DNA of 64,000 nt from Magnolia sinica (GCF_029962835.1 NC_080575.1:60057493-60121492), one strand, 5' to 3'; positions 22,446 through 35,524 are shown, numbered from the stretch's first letter. The notes: generated by a model from the letters alone, not told the origin. Numbers and translations are program-made.

Positions 22446-23250
22446 GTTCTTAGAGATGTGTTTTCGGAGATTCTGTGTTTGCCGCCATGCCGGCAGATAA
22501 AGTTTCAGATAGATCTATGCCCGGTACCGCGCCTATCTCGAAGACCCCTTATCAGATGGCACCAATGGAGTTATGCGAACTGCAGGGGCAGTTGGATGAG
22601 TTATGAGAGTTGGGTTTTATTCATCCTAGCAATTCGCCGTGGGGAGCCCCAGTATTGTTCATGAAGAAGAAGGATGGTTCGTTGAGGCTCTGCGTGGATT
22701 ACCGCGATCTCAACAAAGTCACGATCAAGAACAGATAGCCGCTCTCGAGGATTGATGATTTGTTCGACCAGCTGCAGGGTTCTCAGTTCTTTTCCAAAAT
22801 TGACATGCGCTCTAGTTATCATCAGATTCGGGTCCGAGAGGGGGACATTCCGAAGACAGCTTTCCGAACGCGCTATGGTCATTTCGAGTTTCTGGTCATG
22901 TCTTTTAGGCTAAACAATGCACCCGGCGTCTTCATACAGCTGATGAATATGGTCTTCTGGCCCTACCTCGACCAGTTTATCATAGTCTTCATCGATGATA
23001 TTCTGGTGTATTCGAGGACCCGAGAGGACCATGAGATGCATTTGCAAATTATGTTGGAGACCCTACGTGCCCACCAGCTGTATGTGAAGCTGGAGAAGTG
23101 CAAGTTCTAGCAGGAGGAGGTGAGATTCCTTGGTCACATGATGATGAGGGAGGGTGTCACTATGGACCCCTTGAAGGTTGATGAAGTGGGTCAGTGGGGC
23201 CAGCCCATGAGCGCATCCGAGATCCGTAGCTTTCTTGGTCTAGTATGATT
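22446..23250 (+). pseudogene. T1 reverse transcriptase
   Basis: FQIDLCPV-like start at about 22500, frameshift, then [22 protein letters not shown] (about 22615-22680), [17 protein letters not shown] (about 22690), [19 protein letters not shown] (about 22795), [23 protein letters not shown] (about 22860) and the catalytic [10 protein letters not shown] at about 22990. FIDD is normal in chromoviruses. Further on VRFLGHMM (about 23120) and SFLGL (about 23230). Stops at 22605, 22737, 23110 and 23248 inactivate it. Confidence 0.92.
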
Positions 23251-23556
23251 ATCGGTGATTCATTGAGGGGTTTTCTTGTATTGCAGCTTGCTAACCAGGC
23301 TGACTAGGAAGGGCGCCGAGTTTGTGTGGAGTGACGCTTGTGAGGAGGCATTTATGGACCTAAAGGATTGCCTCACGTCCGCTCCTGTCCTCACTCTTCC
23401 CGATGGGAGCGATGGTTTTGTTGTTTTCAGCAATGCTTCCAGAGTTAGGTTGGGTGTTGTTCTGATGCAGCACGGGAGGCCAGTGGCGTATGCCTCATGC
23501 TAGCTCAAGGTCCATGAGCTGAACTACCCTACGCATGATCTAGAGTTGGCAGTAGT
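23251..23556 (+). pseudogene. T1 RNase H, first part
   Basis: LTRKGAEFVWSDACEEAF (about 23290), LKDCLTSAPVLTLPDG (about 23365), FVVFSNASRVRLGVVLMQHGRPVAYAS (about 23415-23495), then HELNYPTHDLELAVVV up to the insertion. The first catalytic aspartate is changed (FSNAS where the family has YTDAS). It breaks at 23556, where solo LTR2 enters, and continues at 26676. Confidence 0.9.
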
Positions 23557-24306
23557 TGTAATGACCCGAAAAATTTCGTGCAAAGACCTGAGTACTACCT
23601 CAAATTCCTTAGAAGTTAAATGTGGGTTAATTAGCGTTAAACTCAATTGCTTGTGAAATTAGCACCCATCACTTTAAATTTGATCTGCAAGACTCAAAAC
23701 CTGTAGAATCGTTAGTGCTATGTTGCCCTGAAATCTAGGATTCAACGCTAAATCCAGTTGCTCTCGGGAGTACTTGGAAACCTTGTATCGGACCTGGATC
23801 GCGCGTCGAAAGTCCGATAGCGATGATCTTAGACAATTATAATCATCTTGTTGGGCTTGACCATCACCTCAAAAATCAAGGCCAGATGATGTCCTGAGTC
23901 GATTTGCTTGAGTCCGGAGTAAAGAGGGTGAGAAAGGTGAGAAATTAAATGTGAATTTATGAAATCTGAGTCGTGTCGCTTGTGCGATGATTTTAAGCAA
24001 TCTAACCATTGGATTCTGACCCAAATTTACCCTCGGACCAGGGAAGATGGCCCAGGCATGTCATAGTGCCGGTGGACCTGATCGAGTTTCGGTGACTGTT
24101 GAATTGAGATTGGTCTGCCATGGCTGATCTATAAATCCAATCAGTACAAAAATTCAGCCTAACCTAGATCCATGGTCAGTGAGCTTAAGTCCGAATGCAC
24201 GTGAAAAAGAGACCATTAGAAGCTCTCCGTTGGACCGATATAAACCCGATTTGGTTATAACCTAAGTATACCTTAGCCCTGGGGCAATTTTCATCAATTT
24301 TAGGCC

Positions 24307-24314
24307 TATATAAA
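24307..24314 (+). promoter_or_regulatory. TATA box of solo LTR2
   Basis: TATATAAA within GCCTATATAAAGACC, about 750 bp from the LTR start and followed by a GA-rich stretch (24366-24410). The equivalent position in both T2 LTRs carries TATATAAAA. Confidence 0.7.
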
Positions 24315-25544
24315 GACCTTAAAACCCTCACTCTCAATTCCATACGAATTTTCTAACCCTAGCTAAAAGAGAGAGAGGAAAAGAGAGAGAAAGTGAGAGA
24401 GAAGTTGGTGAATCATCTTGAGATTCTTCCCTGTTACTCTGCGTCTCTAAACCATCACTTCTGAATCGTTATTCCGGCGATTCTAAGTTCATTCTTGGGT
24501 AAGTTAATCAAACCCTAGTCTATTTTGGAGCTTAGAATAATCTAAGTGTTGATGTAGTTCATTTTATTCATGCCTTAGGTTTTCTAGTCACTGTTGACGA
24601 AGACTTATCGTCTGAATCAGATCTGTTGCGTTTTTTCTGGTTTAAGGTGCGGACTATATTCGTATAGGTTATGATTTTTAAGGCTTTCAATGTCAGATAA
24701 TGGTTTATTATTGTTGTGGGTGTAATTTCACATGCCAAATGCGATGTTCATTTTACGTTCTTGATATATATGAGCTATATTGAGATTCGTGTATTCTATG
24801 TATATGTAGAGAGTATCGTATACATATGAAATACAAACATGTGTTTGACATGATTAATTGTCGTGTATTTGTGCTAGTTGTATGTGTGTCAACTCTTTGG
24901 CAAAAGAAATTGTCCAAATGTGTGTTATCACCAACATATGTCATGTATGTTGGAATATGTAGTCTAAGTGTTTGTAGAAATGTCTGAATGATCAATTGTG
25001 TAATATATTGTCCTGTTTACGGACGTTGAGAAGAGATTCTCAACTATCCTATTGGTGTGTATGATTTCTTACATCCGATTTACATTCTTTGTTGTTTAAA
25101 TTCAAGCACTACTTATATGTAAATCCATGTTAAGTTGATATTCATTAAATGCTCACATACTGTATGATTAGAATTGTTGATCCATTACTGTTCTAAATTA
25201 TTAGTATGAATATCTGTTATGATTGAAGATGTTTGGGACTATGAAATAGTCCAGGAAATCGGTAACAAACCTTGAGTTCATGGCCGAGGTTGTTTTCGCT
25301 ACGAAGGGCGTGTTTGACGAACCCGAGTCGTATTAGGGTTGATGGCAGTGGTTTGGCCACACGGAGTGTTTGCGCACTCTATGTCGTTCAACTCAACATG
25401 CGCTCATGCTAGTCGAATTTGTCAAGTAACTCGATTGTCCCGGCGGATGTGCACCATGTTTGGATGCTTTTGTTTGAATCTAAGGTACCAAACTTACCAA
25501 TGCAATCCCGTTAACCATTGTACCTCGATCCGCTAAGACTCATG

Positions 25545-25830
25545 AGCTGGGCATGGTGGTATGGGACACCGTAGTCGAGCTGTCGGCCTACGATGGGGTG
25601 ACGAACCTCCCCGTAGTGACCAGTGAGCACACCAGACTCGTGAGGCGATTATGGTGGTATGGGACACTATATTCATGCTGCCGGCTTACATTAATTGGTG
25701 ACGAGCCCTTTGTAGTGACCTCGAGCATACCTTGATACTACATTGAGGCAACGAGCCTTAGGGTAGTAACTAAGGTATGATAGGCATACATTGATTGGTG
25801 ACGAGCCCTTTGCAGTGACCTATAACCATA
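25545..25830 (+). repeat. Imperfect direct repeats in R/U5 of solo LTR2
   Basis: Two to three copies of a unit of about 110 bp, with recurring words ATGGTGGTATGGGACAC and GGTGACGA(A/G)CC...GTAGTGACC. The same repeats appear inverted in T2's LTRs (about 29240-29440 and 44800-44990), so they are old in the family. They lie downstream of the TATA box. Confidence 0.8.
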
Positions 25831-26670
25831 TGATCGTATGAGATTGTCTAGGACTGACGACCCTAGAATGGATCACTGTATGAGAGTTGATATGAGGAAG
25901 GTACCTTAGCTTCCCAATCCTGCTGTATGAAAAGGACTAATAATAACTTGGTAATCATGTTCATGCACCGCATTGCATGTGCGTTGGCGTCGTTGGCACT
26001 GCGGGAGGTTATCATGCGTACCGTAAGATGAAGACGCTGAGGGAGTGCAGGCGAGAGCATGCATCATTTCTACATACATCCTTGCATTAATAAGAGTAAT
26101 TAGGACGTGTTTGATCGTATTGTCTTATCATTACTGCTTGATTGATTTGATAACATGTTAACTTTTATTGTGTAGTTCCACTGAGTTGATCACTCACTCC
26201 CACATTCTGGGATGGTGTTTCAACACCAACCGGACTCTGTCTTAGATGTAGATGATGATGCGACCCTTGAGGCAGAGCAGGAGTATGAGGATGATGAGGA
26301 CGCGTTTTCTTTCATGCAGTTCTCAGGCGGGTTCATGTGAGTCGTGTCCTGATCTATGGGGATTCTGGGTTTTCTATTGTAATAGATAATTTCATTTTGA
26401 TACTTGTATTTTGAAGACAAACACTTGTAATTATGACCTGGTAGAGCATACATATCACAGGGACTTGCACATTTACACATATATTTCTTTAAGTCTTTCG
26501 CTTGTGACTTTCACTTATCCCTGAATTATGTTTGTAGTTTAGCTTAATCTATTCCATGTTTTATGCACTCATACAGACAACATACATCCATCATTGCATA
26601 TGTTGCAAAAGTGATGTTTTAAAACTCGGGAGCTGAGTTATGCTCGACCTCCGAATTTCAGGGCGTTACA

Positions 26671-28060
26671 GTAGTTGTCTTCGCACTGAAGGTGTAGAGG
26701 AATTATCTCTATGGGGTCAGGTTCCAGCTCTTCTCGGACCATAAGAGCATGAAGTATTTATTTTCACAGTCGAAGCTGAATATGCGATAGAGGTAATGGA
26801 TGGAGCTTCTGAAAGATTATAATTTTGACCTTCAGTACCACCCAAGCAAGGCAAACGTGGTGGTGAACGTGCTCAGCCATCAGCCATGAGGCCTGGTGGC
26901 ATAGATGATGGTTCGTGAATGGAAGATGCTCGAGGATGTATCAGAGTTCGACTTTGAGTTTGGCCTGTAGTCCTCTATTGTTCAACTTTTGAGCCTGTCA
27001 ATTCAACCCTCTCTTGTCGCAAGGGTGATCGAGGCTCAACAGACAGACGAGTCATTACAGGGATACTAAGTAGAGGCAGCATCTGTGGAGCAGTCAGACT
27101 GGAAGATTCTAATAGTGAACTTCACTATAGAGGCCGATTGTGTATTCCAGACGTACTAGAGTTGCGTAGAGATCTGATGACTGAGGCACACCGATCGAGA
27201 CTTACGACCCACCTAGGCTCCACGAAGATGTATAAAAATATGAGGAGGCAATACTTCTAGTCGGGGATGAAACGTCAGATTGCTAGATTTGTGGCAGAAT
27301 GTGACACTTACCACCGTGTCAAGGCTGTCCACCAGATGCCCCCTGGTCCTTTGAAGCAGTTGAGCGTTCCACTGTGGAAGTGGGAGCATGTGTCGACTGA
27401 TTTCATCATGGGCTTGCCGAAGACTCAGCGCAGTCACGACGCCATCTGGGTTGTCATCGATCGTCTGACAAAGTTGGCACATTTTATTCCGATGCGTGTG
27501 ACCTGGACATTAGATCAGCTTGCAAAGGTATTCACTGAGGATATAGTGAGACTGCACGGCATTTCAGTTTCGATCGTATCTGATCGAGACCCTAGATTCA
27601 CGTCTCAGTTTTGGAGGAGCTTTCAGTAGGCGATGGGGTCTACTTTACAGCTCGGCACCGCTTATCATCCACAGATGGATGGGTAGACCGAAAGGGTCAA
27701 CCAGATCCTAGAGGATATGCTTAGAGCTTGGGTGATCGACTTTGCGCGTAGCTGGGATGATCATTTGTGCTTGGCCTAGTTCGCATACAAAAATAGTTAT
27801 CAGGGGACCATTAGCATGGCTCCTTTTAAGGAACTATATGGCAGATAGATCTTCTAGTTGTTGGACAGAGGTTGGAGAGCATCGTCTCCTAGGTCTCGAG
27901 CTTATGCAGCAAATGTTAGAGATTGTTGATATTATCAGGCAGACGATGAGCACAGTTCAGAGCTGGTAGAAGAGTTTTGTTGATCGTCGGCATTAACCCC
28001 TTGAGTTTGTAGTTGGGGACATGGTGTATCTCAACGTCTCGCCCATGAAGGTCATGGCGT
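26671..28060 (+). pseudogene. T1 RNase H end and integrase
   Basis: RNase H continues with VVFALKV, FQLFSDHKSMKYLFSQSKLNMR (about 26725-26790) and YHPSKANVV (about 26845). Integrase: zinc-binding region HRSRLTTH...CDTYHRV at about 27190-27320, core STDFIMGLPKTQRSHDAIWVV (about 27395), VSDRDPRFTSQFW (about 27575) and AYHPQMDG-stop-TERVNQ (about 27660-27700) with the three catalytic D, D, E positions present. Stops at about 27260, 27628, 27685 and 27778, plus frameshifts after about 27840. Inactive. Confidence 0.9.
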
Positions 28061-28321
28061 GGTTTGGAGCGAAGGACAAACTTATCTCGAGATTCATTAG
28101 ACCTTTTGAGATTACTGAGCACGTAGGCGCCGTGGCTTATAGGCTCGCCTTACCTTCCGAGTTGTCCAGTATCCATGACGTATTCCATGTGTCGATGTTG
28201 CAAAAGTGTGGGTCAGACATTATTCTAGTGATTGATTAACAGCCCCTAGAGGTCCGTGAGGATGCTTCTTACATTAAATAGCCTATTCGCATCCTTGATC
28301 GGAAGGAGCAGGTTCTCAGGA
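28061..28321 (+). pseudogene. T1 integrase C-terminus (GPF/Y module)
   Basis: RFIRPFEITEHVGAVAYRLALP (about 28090-28155) is the GPF/Y module with G replaced by R, followed by IHDVFHVSMLQKC (about 28170-28210) and IRILDRKEQVLR to 28319. T2 enters at 28322; the frame continues at 49059 with TKVIPLVKVQW. Confidence 0.88.
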
Positions 28322-30580
28322 TGTAACGCCATGGATTTCGAGGGTTAAGTAAAGCTCAACTCTCGAGATCCAACGCATCACTTATGTAACATAGGTAATG
28401 ATGTTTAAATGTTGTCCATATTAATGCATTAAACATGAGAGGGATTATCCTAAATCAACATATCATACTCCAGGTGCAATTAAATTAAGCAAGCGGAAGA
28501 CTTAAGTACGTGTATTAACACATGAAAGTGTTCCACAAACTAGAGTATGAATATGTACCAGGCTGAATATATACAAATGTTGTTTTAAAATATACAAAAT
28601 GTTAAAATATAAACGTCCGACTAATCAATGTATCCCTGTAATCCCATTGAAGCAGTGTGAGGTTTACATAAACTTGCCAGAGAGCTGAACATAGGAGAAC
28701 TCTTCCTCCTCATCTATGAAGTCTAACTCCACTGCATATATATCCTCATCACTTGCATTTACAACAGAGTCTGGTTGGTGTTTTAAAACACCGTCCAGAG
28801 TGGGAGTGAGTGATCAACTCATTGATACTATAAGGCAAAGGTTAACATGTTATCAATTCAATCAAGCAGTAATGATAAAATAATACAACAATCACTTCCT
28901 AAATACTCTGGTTAATGCAAGAATGAAATGCAGTAATGATGCATGCACTCGCACAAAGCTCCCTCACAAGCGACAACATCAGCCATTCACGCATGTCCAA
29001 CTCCCTAATCGTGCCCTTCATCTACAAAGGCACATGCAACGCGGTGCATGGTTGTGTTAGCCAGGTTCTTAATTAGGCTTATTCATAGAGCAGATTTGGG
29101 AAGTTAAGGTACCTCCCTTTAAATCATTTACCCAAATAAAGGATCCATCTAGGGTCATCAATCCTAGTTAACCACATACGATAGGCAAGTTGTAGGGCAT
29201 CACCCTAATGAAAACAGTGGATGAGAAAATTCAAGAGTTTATACTCGAGGTCACTACGGGGAGGCTCGTCACCTCAGCGTAGGTCGACAACTTGAACACG
29301 ATATCCCATACCACCATGCCCGGCTCAAGAGTTTAGGTTGTTCACTGGTCACTATGGGGAGGCTCGTCACCCCAACGTAGGTCGACATCTCGACCACAAT
29401 GTCCCATACCACCATGCCTGGCTTATGAGTCTTAGCGGATTAAGATATCATAGGTAAAACGGGCATTTACATTGGTAAGTGGTACCTTAGATTCAAGCAG
29501 GGATGTCCATAATGGTAAACACACAATATGCCAATCGATTTTATTGGATAAGTTCAATTGGTACGAGCGAACGGTGAATTAATCGACATGGAGCGCATAA
29601 GCACTCCACGTGGCCTAACTACTGTCTACAATCGTCATACAACTTAGATTCACTGAACGTATCAAATGTGGCAAGACTAATTCCGCCGTCAAACGGGAAT
29701 TTTTACCGATCGCCTGGGCTAGGGTATGGCCCCAATCTTACTCAAGTGCAATAGGCAGAACACATGTGATAATCATAACAGCATTTAACAACACAATCCA
29801 AATACAATTCTCATTTGAGCATTTTGTTAATACATTGAACAGGTTACCAAATATTTGCATTTCATCCATAAATTGCGTAATCGAAATTATGACTACATGA
29901 AGGAATCTAGACATATGGATAAGGTAATTGAGAATCCTAACTCAATACTCTTATTAAATACAAACCATCAACAAATTCTCATTTAGACATTTTATCAAAC
30001 ACTTAGACTACGCATTACTAAGTACATAGACTAGAATAGTTACGACAGGAACTATATCGATTCATTACACAAGGAGACCGTGATACATACAACAAGCATG
30101 AATCCTAGATTTATAGTCAAGTCAAGCATAAATCAGAATTTCATACCCATTCAAACATTTCAACAAACACGTGAAATGCATTTTATATTCAACATAGTTC
30201 ACACATGTATAATTTATCGAAAACGTCATAACTAAGATCATATGACAGCAATCAAGTCAGACGTAAATCATTGCTGAGAATGAAGCCTTAAAAACCATAA
30301 CCTAAACGTTTATTGTCCACACCTTTCGCTGGAATACCAGATTTGGACTCGGTCCAACTGTATGTTTTCGAAAATGAGACGTTAAACATCTACACGGCGT
30401 AATAGGTTAACTAGGTCAAAAAACTACCAACCTGGATCTTTACAACGAGATTAGGGCTAGGGTTTCTTACCCAAATCCATAGCCAAAACAGGTCGGATAA
30501 CGTAAGGAAGCAGCGATCTAGCACGTAGAGTCGTGTGGGAAGATTCCTACAACAATCTCCCTGAATCTCTCTTTCCTCTT

Positions 30581-30593
<13 letters not shown>

Positions 30594-30627
<34 letters not shown>
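30594..30627. repeat. (TC)n tract in T2 3' LTR
   Basis: A 34-bp pure CT run in the transcribed leader position; the 5' LTR has the matching run at 48178-48213. Confidence 0.95.
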
Positions 30628-30629
<2 letters not shown>

Positions 30630-30678
30630 TAGGTTTTTTAGAAAATTCGTATGAGGGAGAGATGGGGTGGAATAAGGA

Positions 30679-30687
30679 TTTTATATA
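30679..30687 (-). promoter_or_regulatory. TATA box of T2 3' LTR
   Basis: TATATAAAA on the - strand (GCCTATATAAAATCC), placed just upstream of the CT-rich leader and conserved in the 5' LTR at about 48266-48274 and in solo LTR2 at 24307. Confidence 0.7.
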
Positions 30688-32056
30688 GGCTCAGAAGTGA
30701 TGTCAATGGCCCTAGGGCCATGATATACTTAGGTTATAACCAAAGGGTGCCTGTTTCTGAAAAATAGGGCCTGTAGGAAGGTCCATTTCTCACCTACGTC
30801 ATAGAGCAAGTTCCCTGACCATAGATTTAAGCTAGTTTATGATTTCAATTCGATCGGATTAGCGGATCGACTGCGGAGGATGTAACGCCCTGACTTTTCA
30901 GGACCCGAGTATATGACCCATGTCCCAAAAACTCGAGTGTTAGCTTTGAAGGATGGTCAAATTCAAGTGTACATTTTTTCCTTCATTAGAGTAAGCAAAT
31001 AAGTGTAGTGTGGACAAATCAACATAAAGGAAAAATTTTATTTACATTTGAAATATACAAGAGCTTACCCATAATGCCTTATACAAACTAATGTCTCTGA
31101 ATTTAACAAGTACAAGATTTACAAGAATTTAATACATGAAGAATAACAGAAAGCATATAAATATAAGCCGCAAGATCACGCAGCTCCTCTAGGTAAATAC
31201 AACCATGCATCCCTGGCGATCGTACCCTGCTCCTCATTAAGTCTGAACATACATATCACTAAAGCCACCTGTACTACCTGTACGGTTGTATATTTGATGG
31301 ATGAGTGACCAACTCAGTGTGAATTCCCCTTAAGATTACACACCACCACATTAGCTAAGCATAGTTATAAGACAACCAGACAATCAAAACAGAGTAAATG
31401 CAGTCTTATTAGATGCATGGCTGCATGAATGCAATCATGGACCTGGGTAAAACATCTAGATGGTCTGTGCCCTGGGAAAAACATCAAAAGAAAACCACGT
31501 AAGGCGATATCAAACAAGCCACATAGGGCAATTTTCAAAATAGGCCTCATAGGGCGAGTATTAAAACTATGCGATAAAAGACCATCCTTGAAAACCATTG
31601 GACACAAAAACCCTGGATGGTAGGCCCGCATCCATGATCCATTTAGACCATCACTCAATAACCACTAAGCCGAAAGTCCATTTTAATTATAACCAGTCGT
31701 GTTACATCCCAAGTATGGGTGTACATTTATAGGTGGGGGTTTTCCACTAATGTACCAGTTTAAAGTCCATAAGCAATACACAAATGATGAACAAATGTAC
31801 AGGATGAACATTAAGCATGTAATATAGAAATTCAATTTCCACCAGCTAATACATGTGATTATAAAAGGAGATATCAATTATGAATTTAAATAAAAACTAT
31901 AACTTAAGTTAATAGGAAAATGGAAAGCTCAAGGGGAAGAATCATCACCTTATAGTTGGATCGCCTACCAGTATTGCTAAAGAGTGTGTGTTCCTTTAGA
32001 ATCAAACCCTATCATGAATTATAAAGCTATACAGTTAGATCCAAGCTTACACATTA

Positions 32057-32137
32057 TTTAGGGTTAGGGTTTTCACCTAGGGTTTGGATTACGTTTAGGG
32101 TTTCAATATAGAATTAGGGCTTCACACTAGGGTTTAG
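32057..32137 (-). promoter_or_regulatory. Cluster of telobox-like AAACCCTA words in LTR3
   Basis: Five AGGGTT or AGGGCTT words in 80 bp on the + strand, i.e. AAACCCTA on the - strand. Teloboxes are known plant promoter/leader elements; a role here is inferred only. Confidence 0.5.
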
Positions 32138-32835
32138 TCATAGGCTTTAGATCGCAGGATTCGAATCCTAAATTATTATTAATATTATTGTTATTGTTAT
32201 CATCGTACAACGTGCCAATTGATATTCATAATAGGAGTACCAATCCATCCATATTAATAATGACGGTTTATAAGCTCATATTTGAATGTACCGCCATTAT
32301 TCAATATTCTTATGATTACTAATAATCTCTTAAATAATTCGAGTAATAATAATAGAATATTTACTAATGATACTATAGTAAAGATTAATACTTAATAATT
32401 ACATTCACGAGTATTATACTAATCCCAAAAGGGAAATGATAAAGAGTTTCTTATGGTAATAGCCTTGACTATCAATCTAGTCATGATAATAAGTACTATG
32501 GTCTACCATGAATTACGAGCTTCCATAACTAGATCCAGACCTAACATGCTATCTAGTTTTAGGGTTTGAAATCTAACTTATATAATTAATTATAATAATA
32601 TTAGAATGAAGTAAAATAATTAGTAATTGTCCGCTTATATATATTATCAATACTAACATTATAATCAACGATAAAATAAGAATAGCCATGATAATTGCTA
32701 ATATCTAACACCCTTAATAAGTAATACTAGCCAAATTAACTTAACCACGGTTAGCCACATCTAATGATATTATCCCTCATGAAAGCAAGGCGACAATGAA
32801 AATAACACACAAAATAAGTCTAGTGCGGGTTTGAA

Positions 32836-33540
32836 AGGGCCCCATGGATAAGATTATTGGGGCCACATTAGGGTGAATAGGCCCACCAGATTCTGTCCTA
32901 ACAAGTGGCCCACATTGGGCCCAAAATTAGTTCCCAACACCAAGGCCCGAAATGGGCCTGATCATGGCCCAAAGTGGCTGGACATTGATGGTCCAGCTGT
33001 AATCTATGGTGAGGCCCACTGAGATCCAACTTGGTTATGGCCCATAAGGATTTGGTTGGGCACGGCCTGAGATTGAGGCTGGTTTGGGTCCAAATCTCAA
33101 TCCAGGTTGTGGGCTACATCCGGCCCAGATTTGGGCCCGATTGAAGGACGTTCTCAGCTAGATTCTTGGCCTGTATGGATGACACTCACAACCCACCTTC
33201 TGGCCCACATCTAGAACCGATTGTGACCCAGGTGGTTGGCTGGTTCGGCCTTGCAAGGTGGCCTGCTTTGAGCATATTACAGGGCCTGATCTTGACCCTA
33301 ATCTCGGCCTAGCAAAAGCCTAGTTTTTACCTCCCACATACGGCCCTCCAAGGGCTTGTTTTCAACTAGGATTAGGACCATCTGCTGGGACTTTTGCAGC
33401 CCAAAATGGAACTGTGAAAGCCTATTTCTCGGCCCAGTGGATGTTCATTTCCAGCCCTGGTAACAGCCCATATTTCAGTCGTTACATGGCCTGGTTCTTC
33501 AGCCGTTACATGGCATGGTTCTGGCCTGAGTTTTAGCCAT
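32836..33540. repeat. GGCCCA/TGGGCC-rich degenerate repeat in LTR3
   Basis: Over 20 GGCCCA, TGGCCC or GGCCTG words in 700 bp, spaced about 20-40 bp and on both strands (for example 32845, 32881, 32913, 32944, 32968, 33019, 33121, 33135). No coding sense is visible. It looks like a decayed tandem or palindromic repeat. Confidence 0.65.
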
Positions 33541-34076
33541 CATATGACATGATTCAAAGAGCCAAACGACTATACTATCATTGGAAACCAACGGATTAAT
33601 GGAGCTGGGTTGCTGGTGTTACCTGCGCTCCCCCTCACGCTCAGAGACGCTGTTGGACCACACTGGTTCGACTCAGTTTAGAAGAGCCGGGTCGACACAG
33701 TGCAGCACCAAGCATGCACCTGTCTTTCATTTCTTCATCCTTGCTTTCTACTTCCTCACAACCTCCTTGTCCTTCTTCCTCTTCTTCCTTCTCTCTTTCT
33801 CCCTACAACGTTGCCCCTGGCCCGCATTGACCCAACACACTCTGTTTCCAAAGGGTTGTCTTGGCGCAGTGCAGCACCACACCTGACAACAGTCACACTC
33901 CCCTACCATTCTCTCTCTCTTTCCTCCCACTCTCTCTGTATCTGCTCACACCTCTCACTCTCTCTCTTTCAATGGTGATTACGGGCTGCACTGACCCGTC
34001 TCGATCCAATTCAGACGGCTCGACCCAGTGCAGTGCGGCACCAGAAATTTCACCCGCTCGGCTGTTTTCTCACACA

Positions 34077-34078
<2 letters not shown>

Positions 34079-34151
<73 letters not shown>
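34079..34151. repeat. (CT)n microsatellite in LTR3
   Basis: A 73-bp almost pure CT run. Predicted peptides of S-L repeats across it are artefacts. Confidence 0.97.
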
Positions 34152-34154
<3 letters not shown>

Positions 34155-34189
34155 CCCTACGAGATTGCTCGGTGCTAATCTCGAGGGAA

Positions 34190-34206
34190 TAAGGCTCTAT
34201 TTATAG
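34190..34206 (-). promoter_or_regulatory. Probable TATA box of LTR3
   Basis: On the - strand GCTCTATAAATAGAGCC, a TATA box inside a short palindrome, directly upstream of the CT tract in the direction of transcription. Confidence 0.6.
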
Positions 34207-35524
34207 AGCAAGAGCCGCGCCTATCTCTCAACGGACGGTTCGAATGTTGCTGGATTGGGCCCTCTTTTTCTTTCTTTCTGTCTAGCATGGACAAGATCTA
34301 TCAGTGGGGTACTGTCCATGTCATCATGGCCCACCGAATGAGCGTCTAAGACCTCGGAACGGGGCCCACTATTTCGTGGTGGGTTTTTCGTTTAAATGGG
34401 GAAGATGATGTGGTTGGCAATGATAGGTTCTTGTCTACGGTATATTCTCGTGATCTAGTCCGTTTGGATGGATCAGATGGGACTGTTGACCACTATGGGG
34501 CCCACTTTTTGGGCCATTCATTGCCGTTTTGCACATCTCGGGAGATTTTCCCGCGCCTCCTTAGTTTTCTCGTGAGATGGGAGGCCTTTCGGAGAGAGCC
34601 GTTATAGCCCTACAACGGACGGCGGAGATCATTCCGCGTGGCTCAGGGAGGAGCTCGGATCGCACTAGAGAAGTTTTTCAGAAACGAAAAATGTCTCCCA
34701 CGCCTTTTGTTGCCACAGGCGGATGCCTACCCATAACCGGCAGTGGATGGAAAGCTTGGATTTAAGCTCGAAAGAACGACTAGGATGGGGGGAGAGTCGG
34801 GGACGCGGATTGCTGATGTGGAGGGCACCACAACGGTTCTTTCCTGGAGAGTGCAGTCATTCAGTCGAGACCTCCCGTCGCCTGCACACATGTGCAGGTG
34901 CATGGGTTCGGATGGCTGACATGGACTTGGTCGTCCAGAGCCTCCCTATCTAATGGAGGGTTCAAATCGTTCAAATAGTGGCTAGAAGTGGGCCAAAGTG
35001 CGTCCACAGCAGACGTCTTCTTACCGTCCTTTGCCTACAGTCATGCATGATTGCATGGGCTTAGCTGACTGTCGTGGGCATGGTCGTTTGGACCATATAG
35101 GTCCGATCAACGGTCTGGATCCCATTGATAGTGGCCACAGGTGGGCCACAATCCATTACAAATGGCACCATCCGGTCCTGCTTGACGGTGGGTGAAAAAT
35201 GGGAGAGAAATCTCTCTTTTCTTGCTACCCATCGGGTCAGCGCCCGGCTGGCCACGCTGGTCATCCAGTGCACATCGTGCATAGCTATGTGAGGTGCAAG
35301 TGCACCTCATGTGGACCCTATTATGATGTCTGAAGGAAACTCCACACCGTCCATTCTCCCTAGGGCCCCAAATCAGGACCCCTGGTCAAAGATCAGCCCA
35401 TTCTAAGGTCTAGGTGGAGCCCACAACTCGATTTGTAGTCGTAGGAGGGTTTCTCATCAACCTAGTGGTCGGATGATTCTGAAGTTGGACGTCAACGGTT
35501 AAAAGATCCTAATGGGCCATTCTT

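Larger units (their letters stand above)
23557..26670 (+). mobile_element. Solo LTR2 inserted in T1 RNase H
   Basis: A 3114-bp sequence with ends TGTAATGACCCG and GGGCGTTACA, flanked by a perfect 5-bp duplication gtagt (23552-23556 and 26671-26675). It contains no coding region. It is of the same family as the LTRs of T2 (start words, TATA region and 'GGTGACGAGCC' repeats agree), though in the opposite orientation to them. A single LTR with a duplication is the expected product of LTR-LTR recombination. Confidence 0.95.

Noticed and set aside
33581..34178. Open frames rich in Ser/Leu
   Set aside because: They are produced by CT-rich microsatellite sequence in LTR3.
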